NCBI RefSeq assembly: GCF_031143425.1
Contig: NC_090444.1
Coordinates: forward strand, 1,353,094,323 to 1,353,158,322
From: Pleurodeles waltl
Lineage: Eukaryota > Chordata > Amphibia > Caudata > Salamandridae
DNA length: 64,000 nucleotides
Direction: 5' to 3'
Both the position numbers and the translations under genes were made by a program. Below the pieces are notes generated by a model that worked only from the letters and a program-made list of their open reading frames with translations, did not search any database and had not been told where the DNA came from. Below are positions 11,112 to 21,765 of this stretch, piece after piece. The stretch's first letter is position 1; each line of letters starts with the position of its first letter.

Positions 11112-11118
11112 TTTTATA
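11112..11118 (-). promoter_or_regulatory. TATA box of SANT-like gene 2, Harbinger copy 1
   Basis: TATAAAA on the minus strand (TTTTATA on plus) inside a CA-rich stretch, about 180 bp upstream of the SANT-like coding region. The same box is at 48101-48107 in copy 2 and 61981-61987 in copy 3, so it is conserved across all three copies. Confidence 0.55.
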
Positions 11119-11510
11119 TTGTAATGGGTGTGTGGGAGTGGTGTGTGTATGTGTCTCAGGTGTGTGTATTTTGAATTGTCCAATGTGGGGATGCTTTGGA
11201 AGAGTGTGTATATTTTGAGCGTGGCAGTGTGTACCGCCAATGGAATACCGTGGATGAAATACCGCCGCGTGGATTCATGTGTCATGATAGTGTGGGCGTA
11301 TTTCTGTGGGCATGACGGTGTCGGTTTTGATTTCGCCAGTTTATCACTGACCTTTGGTGTGGCGGACTTGTGCGGGTGTCTGACTTTTGGCGGATTCCAA
11401 GATGTCGGTCATAATAGCTGTGGCAGAATTCTGCGGCCGCGGCGGTGTGTTGGCGGTCTTCTGCACGGCAGTAAGCGGCTTTTACCACCAATGTTGTAAT
11501 GAGGGCCATA

Positions 11511-14499
11511 TTATTTTTCCTAGGAACTCACTTAATGACGAAAAAAGACACCTTGGTAAATTAGAATCGATTTTAAACTAGAACACCATGGTTTTGCGGT
11601 ATTTTGCAAGTTACGGAAGGTTGCAGGCACTCATGTTTGCTCTTGCTAAAAAATGTATGAATAATAAGTAAATCAAACTTAAGAAAAGTACTTAAACATT
11701 CCTATAAACTATAAAAACAGGGTTGATACGCTAACCTGTGAGACCAGCCTGTTCGTCACTGTAGAACTGCCTTTAAATTAATCTACTGACTTTTATTCCT
11801 TGGGAACAGACCTGAGGCTTGTTGGGTGGTTTAACTTAATGTTGTAAGGTACTTTACTTTATTGCTTTGTGTTTTGAATACTCACAAATGCAGCTTTTGA
11901 CATTGATAACAGTCTGCGTTTGCTAATGTATCACCTGATACAGCTTAGCAGGCCCCTTTGATAATGAGCTGGCAAGCAATCTACTCCCCTACGCCATATG
12001 GTTCTCTAGTCTGAGGCCAATTTCAGGTAAAATGATGTGAGTCTTCCACAATTTTCTTAAGTGGAAAAGGTTGTCTAAAGGCTAAAATGCACACTATTGA
12101 ACGTGTAATGACGACCAAACAAATGTTTGCAAAACTTGTCACTTTAAACGGACTGAGTTGCGTTTTGGGTGTAAAGGTTGCTGTGTTTTTTTTGTTATTT
12201 TACTTTTTTTAGCACTATATCGCTAACAGTATATTGCTAGCGCAGGTGTTTTAAAAAAATTATTAATGAGTATTTATGTATTCTGAATAATGGATTTGTG
12301 TAGAAAATATAATAACGTAGAAAAATAATGCATGCATTTGAAAATGTGATTACGCTGAGTTGCAGCTAATGTTCACAAAGTGTACTTATTAATAGTCTAA
12401 TACTATGAAATGTTGAGCATATGTTTGACTAATGTGGTAATATATCATATTAAAGGTTATACATTATGTACTAGCTTTATTAATTGTAGGCCTTAGTTTA
12501 TCGAAGGTCTTGGCCTAGTTGACGGGCCTTATGTCATGCTGTATTTCTTAACATTTAATAAATGGCTGCCCTAGTGAGTTAAGCTGTGATTTTCCAAGGT
12601 ATTGTGTAAACGTGCTCACAGCTGAGAATCTTTTTTCATGAGAACCGACTGCTAGAAGATGCTGTTCTTGCTAAATGCAACAATATGTGTGTAATGTGTG
12701 TAAGGCTGACTTTCTCAGGAGGAGAACAATGGAGACATTGACTGGAGTAGAATCTGAAACAATATTGTTACCTGGCAAACCAGATGATAAGGACATTGAA
12801 GGAAAAAACAATCAGTGACATGGGAACATAGTAATGGTAGAATTCATAGATTTGGATTTTTTGTTTTATTGGACAAAGTCTGAACATCCGATCCCTTGAC
12901 CAACAGGGATTTGGGAAGTAGTTTTGGTGAATTTAATTTAACAAGACTACACTCAGGGAAGTCAGCCCATTTTTGCCAATTTTCCGTCTTAAGAGGAGAC
13001 TTGCTTAACTTTATTGTTTAAAACTTTGCGTTTTCTGAAGTTTGATCCTGAATCCTGATACCTTGCTGATCGACTGATGTCCTGATGACAAAGACTATTT
13101 TGTCTTGCCCATCCAACTGAGGAGAGGTATTAATTGCTATCTATTTGTCTTTTATGCCTATTTGCTTTTTCTTTCTAGGTACCAACCATACTTTTTTGTG
13201 AGAGACATAGTTAGACGTTTTTCCAAATTTGTGTTACTAAATTGTTTTGCATGAAGCCCAACATGCTAACGCTAATCTAGTGTTAGTTAAGGATCCTCAA
13301 TAATGGAAATCTGCTAATAGAGAATAATGCTTGATAAGTTTATTTGCTGAATCCACTTGTATGTGATCTCGTAGTGAAATTGTTCTTGTTATTAATTTGC
13401 AGTGCAACCTTAGAATGTGTAATAGTTAAAGCTTTGATTAGATTATGTTTTTCTGTCGCTGTGGATGGCCAGTGTTGTTTCTGTATGGGTATCACTTGAA
13501 TTTTGAGATTAATTTACATGACTTTAGCATTGTTAATATAGGGAAATAAATATTCTAACTTTTACTAAAAGGTGTGCTTATTCATGACTAAATGGTCATG
13601 GTGTGTGACAGTTACTGACTTTATCGATTGTTACTGTTATTGATTATTGTTGATTATTGATATTGTGTATTGGTTATTGATTATTGATCTGCATGTATTG
13701 GAATTATGGATTGATTATTTTAATTGCGAGTCAAAAGATTCATCGACCTATTCGCGTCCCCTTGTAAGTTTACTTATTAAGGTCAGACGCACTAACACTA
13801 TGTGCAGGTTAACTTTTAATACCTAAATGGGAATTATGCAGTTAAAAGCTAAATCAAAATTTATGCAATAAGATATTTATGATAATAATTTTTGTTAAAA
13901 ACATAATTTTAAGGAAAAGCTTTTTTAAAAATGTGTTAAATTGTGATGTGTTTCTTATAAATAATTAACATTTTAGATTTACACTGCACCACAAACCAAA
14001 CACGCTTGTAATTACATATGCGCACATGCACATTCTTACACTTTTACTTTTTCCTGTTAATGTACACTGATTAAGAAACAAATGACAGAAATAATAAACC
14101 TGCGTCCACATCCAAAAGGTGAGACCTATTGGCTATGCCAAAGCCTATTTTTATGCAGGCATCAAAATCTGCCTTTAAGTAGATTGGAAGTTCTTTCTGC
14201 AGTGCTCCTTGTTTGTCTGTAAACAGCATTATATCTGTTTTGTTTAGGAGTTCTAGTTTGTAAAAATAAACACAACTTATTTGGTGTATTTAATGTTATG
14301 AATGTTTACAATTAGGTAGTCATGTTAATGGAAATGACCTAATACCCAGTCATCTTCAAGCCCAAACCCTCCTCTCAATAGCCACTCATACAGTTCACAA
14401 GTCTAAATAGGTATGAGTCACAAGGGCTCCCAAGACATTTTGAAACAAAATCTGTAATCAGAGTTTTTCATTGCATAATACTTGTATGTTTAATGAATG
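11511..14499. other. Unassigned AT-rich DNA
   Basis: No gene, TIR, LTR or RNA recognised. It is AT-rich with runs such as the TTGATTATTG reiterations near 13620-13690 and has no long open frame. It may be ancient decayed repeat or unique intergenic DNA. Confidence 0.5.
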
Positions 14500-17290
14500 T
14501 TGGCTTTAACCCCATAGCTGCTGGGCCTTCCCCTCCCCCCAGTACTGAGCCCTTCTTTGGCTATTTGGGGTAGTTTGCGCTTAGGCCTTCATACCCTTTT
14601 GTCCACATAAGTTATCCACGACAAATGTGCGTCCTTTTTTCTCAACATCCTAGGCATTCTAAAAGTACCCAGAGTTTGTGGGTTCCCCTGGAGGAGACCA
14701 AGAATTTAGCCAAAATACAGCTAAAATTTAGTTTTTTCAGAAAAATTGGAAAAAAGGGCTGCAGAAGAAATTATGGGGGTGATTCTGACCCCGGCGGCAC
14801 CGCCGACAGGCCGGCGGTGCCCCGCAGGGCATTCTGACCGCGGCGCTTTGGCCGCGGTCAGTGCAGGAAAACCGGCGGTCTCCCGCCGGTTTTCCGCTGC
14901 CCCTAAGAATCCTCCAAGGCGGCGCAGCTCTCTGCGCCGCCTTGGGGATTCTGACACCCCCTACCGCCATCCTGTTCCTGGCGGTTCGCCCGCCAGGAAC
15001 AGGATGGCGGTAGGGGGTGTCGCGGGGCCCCTGGGGGCCCCTGCAGTGCCCATGCCAATGGCATGGGCACTGCAGGGGCCCCCGTAAGAGGGCCCCGCTT
15101 GTATTTCACTGTCTGCATTGCAGACAGTGAAATACGCGACGGGTGCAGTAGCACCCGTCGCACCTTCCCACTCCGCCGGCTCGATTACGAGCCGGCTTCA
15201 TGGTGGGAAGGTCGTTTTCCCCTGGGCTGGCGGGCGGCCTTTTGGCGGCCGCCCGCCAGCCCAGGGGAAAACTTGAAATACCCGCCGCGGTCTTTTGACC
15301 GCGGCGCGGTATTTTGGGGGCGGAATTCTGGCGGGCGGCCTGCGCCGCCCGCCAGAATCAGAATCACCCCCTATGTGTTTTTTTCCCTGAAAATGGCATC
15401 AACAAAGGGTTAGCGGTGCTAAAATCACTATCTTCCCAGCTTTCAGGAACAGGCACACATAAATCAGAAAACCACATTTTTCAACACAATTTTGGCATTT
15501 TACTTGGACATACCCCATTTTTACTATTTTTTGTGCTTTTAGCCTCCCTTAAGTTAGTGACAGAAATTGGTGTGAAACCAATGCCGGATCCTGGACAGCT
15601 AAACATTTCTTAAAAGTAGACAAAATTCTAAAATCAGCAAGGATGTCATTGTGTAGATCCTACAACGTTTTCCTACTGAAAATAACAGCTGAAATAAAAA
15701 AATATTGAAATTGAGGTGACAAAAACAGCCATTTCTCTCCACTTTTTACTCTGTAACCTTTCCCTGCGATGTCAGATTTTCCATTATGTCTGTTGGACTC
15801 TTCCGGTTGCGGGGATATATAGGGCTTGTAGGTTCATCAAGATCCCTAGGTACCCAGGGTCAATAAATGAGCTGCACCTTGCAATGGGTTTTCATTGCAT
15901 ACCAGGAAAACAGAATTGTGCTTGGTAAAATATAAAGAGTCAAAAATAGGTATCAAGGAAGCTTTTGATTTTCCAAAATGGGCCCAAGATAAGGTATTGA
16001 GAAGCAGTGGTTATTTGCACATCTCTGAATTAGGGGATCCGAATTACAGGACATTTCTCAAATACACTTCTTTATTACATTTAGAAGGATTTTTTTTTAA
16101 TCTATTCTGTGTTTCCCCATGTCTCCCGATAAAAATGGTACCTTACTTGTGTGGGTAGACCTAGTGCCCGTTACAGGAAACTCCCCAAAATGCAACATGG
16201 ACAAATCACATTTTCCCAAAGAAACTGACTAGTTTTTTGCAAAGTGCCTAGCTGTGGATTTTGGCCTCTAGCTCCGCTGACACCTATGGAAACTTACCAA
16301 GCCTGAGCATTTTTGAAAACTAGACCCCTAAAGGGTCCCAAGATGTGGTGACTTGTGAGGCTCTCACCATGTTCTGTTACCAATAATCCTTTGCAAACCT
16401 CACAATTCGGCAAAAAAAACATTTTTTCCTCACATTTTGGTGATGGAAAGTTCTGTATTCTGAGGGGAGCCACAAACTTCCTTCCACCAAGCATTCCCGC
16501 AAGTCTCCCGATAAAAATGATACCTCACTTGTTTGAGTAGGCTAGTGCCTGCGACAGGAATGGATCACACAAGGGTCAATGGTAGTCCTTGCTTGAGGGA
16601 TACTGTTAACCCTTGAGTGATCCCTTTCTGACGCAGGCACTAGGCACAGGCCCACAAGAGGGGGTTGTGTTTTTATCAGGACAAGTGGAGAAACACTGGG
16701 TGGTAGGAATTGTGTGGATCCATCCACATTCCTGTAGTTTCTGTGATGAAAAGGCAAGGAAAAATGGTGTTTTGAATAATTTTTTCATTTTTGCAGAGTA
16801 TTCTGGACAAGAAAACTTTGTGAAATCCAAACAAGCCACACTCCTGTGGACTGCTCCGGGTGTCTAGTTTTCAGAAATGTCTAGGTTTCGTAGATTTCCC
16901 TATATGGCCGCTGAGCCCAGGGCCGAATACTCAGGTGACTGTCAAACAAAACCAGGCTGTTTTGTGGTAGGTAATTTTGATGTCTCTACAATCCGTTTTG
17001 GGAACTTCCCTGTTCCGGTCACTTGCTCACCCACTAAAGTGAGGCAATGTTTTTCTCTGGAGACTCAGTGGAACACTGGGTGGTTGAAAACTTGTGGCTG
17101 CCTGCAGATTCCAGGACTTCTTCTCATTGAAATGCAAGGCAAAAGTGTTTTTTAAGCAAAGGTTGTGATTTCAATGGGATTCTGGGCGAAGGAAAACTGG
17201 TGAGAGCCATGCAAGTCCTTCACCCTTGACTCCCCTGGTACTAGTTTGTTAAAGTTAATCCACCCCTCACACTGGTTGTGCTAGCACCTC
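14500..17290. repeat. Unnamed dispersed repeat (family G), interrupted by a hairpin element
   Basis: Probably one repeat, split by the insertion at 14775-15371. Within it a block around CCCGATAAAAATGGTACC, followed by CTTGTGTGGGTAG and TAGTGCCCG, occurs near 16124-16180 and again, diverged, near 16504-16560, so there are internal direct repeats about 380 bp apart. No transposase-like residues are visible. The ends are approximate and I cannot name the class. Confidence 0.4.
14775..15371. mobile_element. Miniature Harbinger-like element built of twelve consecutive hairpins (597 bp)
   Basis: The ends are GGGGGTGATTCTGA and its complement TCAGAATCACCCCC, flanked by the trinucleotide TAT (14772-14774 and 15372-15374). 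The TIR is similar (about 18 of 23 positions) to the left ends of the Harbinger copies, and the 3-bp duplication fits that superfamily. Nearly the whole interior is inverted repeats in series: 14793-14821, 14835-14860, 14866-14895, 14906-14952, 14953-15021, 15022-15098, 15101-15135, 15136-15161, 15162-15212, 15214-15272, 15276-15315 and 15325-15358. Several are essentially perfect, with loops of only 0-5 nt. GC content is very high. There is no coding capacity; open stretches here are artefacts of GC richness. Confidence 0.85.
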
Positions 17291-18052
17291 TAGAAATTAT
17301 GGTTTCAAAGCATGAATACTTATCAAATTATCTGAATATTGAAACCAAGCCATAAAGCTGCATCCAGGCACCAACCTCTTTATAGTCCATTCACATGCCA
17401 TTCACGCACAACAAACAACCCTTTCATACCGCCAGCCACGGGCCCAATCCAACCAATCACTGCACTCACATTAACTTAGGGCTGCCAGAAAAGGGCCCAT
17501 CAAATTCATACGCCACAGGACGGAATAAGTTTGACTACACTTCACCAACTGTCATGTAACCGCCTCCTTCCTGAACATTACCAAAGGCTTGCATACCGAA
17601 CTTTTACTCATGACTCCCATGACAGCCATCCAGGGCTCAGGAAGACATGTTTTTCATGTGCCTTTAGCGCACTCACTGTACTAAATCGAACTTCTTCCAG
17701 TTTGTAGATGCAAGTTGGGGGTGTCCGAGTATGCCGTACAAAGTGATTCCTCAAACTAAATGAGCATATCTACCTTTGAAACTCAGGCAGACATGCTGGG
17801 GCATTCTCATGATGTTTCCTAAAGAGAAGGTCATATGCTGTGAAAAAGGGTACTTGTTTGGCACACAGGGGGGTCTGTGTGAACATTGCATAGTGCTGTG
17901 ATTGTAATGCATCATACAACAAATTGAACATCTAGTGAGTTCTGATGGAGGATGAACATGAAAAGAAGGTCAAATATTGACCCATACTTGTCTGTGTCCT
18001 TCAGTGCTGGGATGGCACCAATGGGGTTGAATCCATAGGTGTAGATGATGTA
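17291..18052. other. Unassigned DNA with repeat family E copy 1 at 17699-17835
   Basis: From 17699 (AGTTTGTAGATGCAAGTTGG) to about 17835 the sequence matches 24147-24275 in the same orientation. The rest (17291-17698 and 17836-18052) shows nothing I recognise. Confidence 0.45.
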
Positions 18053-20291
18053 TGTTGGAAATGGCCTTTCTGCAGGGTCACCCCTAAACGTTTTGCCTTC
18101 CTGCTTCTCTTTTTCTGACCTCACCTTTGCTGGCTTTAGGACTCTGCGCACCTTACCACTGCTAATCAGTTCTAAAGTGCATATGTTCTCTTCTTAAAAC
18201 ATGGTGACATTAGCTCATACCCAATTGGCTTATTTATTTTCACTTCTAAGTCCCTAGTCAAGTGCACTACATGTGCCCAGGGCCTATAAATTAAATGCTA
18301 CTAGTGGGCTGCAGCACTGGTTGTGCCACCCACACACGCAGCCCCCTAACCATGTCTCAGGCCTGCCTCTGCAGTGCCTGTGTGTGCAGTTTCACTGCCC
18401 ATTCGAAATGGCATTTAAAAGTACTTGGCAAGCTTAAAACTCACCTTTTTCTACATATAAGTAACCCCTAAGATAGGCCATAGGTAGCCCATAAGGCAGG
18501 GTGCTATGTAGGTAAAAGGCAGGACATGAACATGTGTGTTCTATAAGTCCTGGTAGTGTAAAACTCCTATATCTGTTTTTACACTGCTGTGAGCCTTGCT
18601 CCTTTGATATGGTATGATAGCATTGGGGCTACCCTCATATACTGTTGGAGTGGTAGATCCTGATCTGAAAGGAGTAGCTAGGCCATATTCAGTATGGCCA
18701 GAATGGTGATAAAAAAACCTGCTTAATTGTGAAATTGGGTCTTATATTACTATTTTAGAAATGCTACTTTTAGAAAGTGAGCATTTCTCTACACTTAATT
18801 CCTTCTGTGACTTACAATCCATGCCTGGCTAGGTTCAGTTGACAGCTCCCTTGTGCATTCACTCAGACAAACCCCAAACACAGGATGCTCAGCCTCACTT
18901 GCATACATCTTCATGTTGAATGGGTCTTCCTGGGCTGGGAGGGTGGAGGGCCTGAATTTAAACGTCAAAGGACAGTAGCCTGCCCTCACACAAAGGACTG
19001 CCACACCACCTACTGGTACCCTGGCAGACAGGATTGAACTGAAAGGGGACCTTGTGCACTTCTAAGCCACTCTTTGAAGTCTTCCCCACTTCAAAGGCAC
19101 AGCTGGGTATTTAAGCAGGGTCCCTGACCCTACCAACTTAGACACTTCTGAGGTAGGCACCCTACCTTAAAGGCACTTCCTGGAGAAGAGAACCTGAACC
19201 AGAACCTGCAACCTGCCAAAAAGAACTGCTTGGCTGTCCAAAGTACTCACCTGGCTGCTTTCTGTGAAGGACTGCTGCCTTGCTGCTGCCCTGCTGCCTT
19301 GCTGCTCCTTGGTTGTGCTGTGAAGTGCTCTCCAAGGGCTTGGATAGAGCTTGCCTCCTGTTCCTTAATTTCTCAGGACCAGAAAGTCTCCATCTCTGCA
19401 AGAAGGACTCCTTGTGCAGCAAAAATCAATGCACGGCCTGCCAGAAACGACGCACAGTCTGCATCGTGGTGAAAAATTAACTGCACGCCAGTCCGGAACA
19501 ACGCAGCCCGACTTTGCAACGAGAAGATCGACGCAGCACCAGTGTAGCGACCGGAAATTCAATGCACAGCCCACTGGATCGCACAGCTGAACCGGAACGA
19601 CGCAGCCCAACTTCCAGAGAGGAATCGACACATCGCCTGCCATGCAGTAGAAATTTCCACGCATCGCCCACTGGATCGACGCAGCCCCTGTTACTTCATC
19701 CTGTCAGTGACAGAAATCGATGCATCGTCCCCAGGGCGTCTGAAAATCCTGCAACCCGAAGAGGATCCAAGACCGAGCGTCGGAAATCGACGCAAAGCCT
19801 TCCCTGCGTGAAAACTAAATAACGCATCGCTGGGTGCGGCCCAAGAAATCAACGCACACCTCCCTGTTTTCCATGCATCTCCTCCTCTGCGGTTCTTTGC
19901 GGAGATTTTGAATGCAAACCAGGTACTTTGTGCTTGAAAGATACATTTATTGATTTTAAGAGACTAAAGGCACTTTATATCATTTATACAGTGATAGCTC
20001 AACATATTGCATTTTAATCGTTTTGACCTGCATCTTATCAGATAAATATTATATATTTTTCCAAAAACTGTGTGGTGTATTTTTGTGGTGTTCTACTGTG
20101 TTATTGCATGATTTATTGCACAAATACTTTACACATTGCCTTCTAAGTTAATCCTAACTGCTCAGTGCCAAGCTACCAGAAAGTTGGCACAGGAGAATTT
20201 GGATTATGTGTGACTTACCCTGTCTAGAGTGAGGGTCCTTGCTTGGACAAGGGGGTAACCTGACTGCCAATCAAAGACCCCATTTCTAACA
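18053..20291 (+). repeat. Long LTR, left copy (about 2.24 kb)
   Basis: Begins TGTTGGAAATGGCC and ends CCCCATTTCTAACA, so it has TG...CA ends with a short inverted terminal match (TGTTrGAAATGG). It aligns along its length with 21766-23995, at roughly 90 percent identity by eye. A region at about 19400-19870 is full of CGACGCA-like heptamers. A TATTTAAG box lies near 19108. No protein-coding frame is supported. Confidence 0.75.
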
Positions 20292-21765
20292 ATGTACATC
20301 TGTACTACCTTTACTATCTGCCTTCTATCTGTGCTATATGGCTATGAAGGCACTCCTACCATAAGCTTTCCTTATGGGGGGCATATACCTGGTAATGGGA
20401 GGGATGCCCTTCTGGACCTCGATGGGAGAGACAGATTGAGTTATCCAACCATGAAGTAGACCCTTGTCAAGAAATATGGCTTCATCCCAGAGGAGTGCAG
20501 GTTGAGATTCAGGGGTAGTAGGAAACTGCCTCACCAGTCATGGGTGGATTTTATAGGACACTTTTGTAAGGCACTGGATGGCTGGGTGAAGGGTAGTATG
20601 GTAAACACTTTTGAGGGGCTGTACAATTTGATTGCCAGAGAGCACATATTCAGTCACTGTTTTCCAGAGCTACTCCAGTACTTGGTTGATTGTGAGTTCT
20701 CTGACCACAGGGAACTTGCAAAGGAGGCAGACCTCTGGGTGAGCACCAGAGTGTCTGAAAAGGCATTTGGGAGTGATCTTAAGGAGAGTGGTTTAAGTTC
20801 CCCTCGAAAGAGTGGGGGGGGGCACAATGACCCAGATAGGTCTCATAATGGTAAGGGCGGGAAGGGTCCCATGTCCCTTCTTAAGGTAGGAGGAGTGGTG
20901 GGGGTGGGCAGAGGCCCAGAAAACCCTATTCCCAGTCCCAGTGCTTGAACCGTTCCCACAGGGGACCCAAGCAGGGTAACCTAGTTTGCATCGAAAGACC
21001 ATCCCCTGATGGGATCTCCCCAGTGTCAGGTGAGCTGAGAGGGGTGAACCCTAAGGGTCCCCTGACAGTTCAGTTGTCCGGCAGTACCACTCCTCAGAGG
21101 AGGGCATGGAAGTCAGAGGGAGGGGCAAGAGGAAGAAGGACTCACCCTTGTCCCTTGTTCAGCGTCAGGGTACAGACCCTGGGTTGAGTGACCAGTGTCA
21201 GGTATCATACCTGAAGTGGTGGGAGGTAGAATGGAGAAGGGGTGCATGATCCCTGAGGCTACTGCCCCTCATTCTGAGGTGCCTCAGGAGCCCCTTGGGA
21301 GCTCCCTACCGGCCCCCAGCTGGAGGAGAAGCTCATCCAAAGGCCCCAATCAGGGTCTTCACTTAGTAGTGGATGGTCTGGGGCCTGACACTGCCACTGA
21401 CAGTTGTCAGTGGTATCCTGTGGTTACTGTCCTTGTGGACAGATGTTTCCCTGAGTTGGGGACAGAAATCAGACCCAAGAGGTAGAACGGGCCACATCAC
21501 TTTGTTGGCTATGGTGGTACTATATGCATCTGTGAGAAAATTAAAGTTAGGAGTTTCACAGATGGGGTCCTCAGATGGGTTCCCCATGGGTCAGTTCAGT
21601 GACCTCAGAGAGTACAGACAGAGGAGCCTCACTTAGTTCAGGTAGGTGTAGAACTGGCAAGTGCCCCTGCAGTAGTGGGCCATTGTCCGTGTTCTATCGT
21701 CTTAAGCAGGGGAAGTCCATCATAGTGTTGATTAGTCTACCCTGGCTTTAGGTTGGAAGGGGGAC
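20292..21765 (+). mobile_element. Internal region of the long-LTR element
   Basis: Only about 1.47 kb lies between the two LTRs, so most of pol is missing. It holds a Gag fragment (20428-20948). The right edge, GGAAGGGGGACA just before the right LTR, looks like a polypurine tract and supports plus-strand orientation. Scattered short open stretches between 20949 and 21640 may be residual gag-pol but cannot be assigned. Confidence 0.6.
20428..20948 (+). pseudogene. Gag fragment with SCAN-like capsid domain
   Basis: The frame reads from LVKKYGFIPEECRLRF through RKLPHQSWVDFIGHFCKALD and WVKGSMVNTFEGLYNLIARE to the end of a hydrophilic glycine-rich tail. The pattern (RLRFRG, SWVDF, then EGLYNLI, HCFPEL, LVDCEF and LAKEADLW) is that of the capsid C-terminal domain of Gmr1-type Ty3/gypsy elements. 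That domain is the ancestor of the vertebrate SCAN dimerisation domain, which is established knowledge for Gmr1. Capsid proteins assemble the retroelement particle. The copy is partial: no zinc knuckle and no linked protease or RT is seen. The family assignment is inference from the residue pattern. Confidence 0.65.

Larger units (their letters stand above)
3007..11507 (+). mobile_element. PIF/Harbinger DNA transposon copy 1, complete (8501 bp)
   Basis: The left end starts GGTGGTCATTACAACC and the right end, reverse complemented, starts GGCCCTCATTACAACA, giving an imperfect TIR of about 23 bp ending in TGGCGG. The flanking trinucleotide ATA at 3004-3006 and 11508-11510 is a 3-bp target duplication, as expected for Harbinger. 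Subterminal DNA at both ends is dense in GGCGG/CCGCC. Inside are three genes: a plus-strand DDE transposase (exons 3336-3418, 7854-8494, 8594-8976), an antisense Myb/SANT-like gene inside its first intron (4996-7449), and a second antisense Myb/SANT-like gene at the right side (9458-10935). All are damaged, so the copy is probably inactive. Confidence 0.9.

Noticed and set aside
14746..15413. Open frames of 113 and 116 codons in GC-rich DNA
   Set aside because: They run through the hairpin element; GC richness removes stops. No protein-like pattern.
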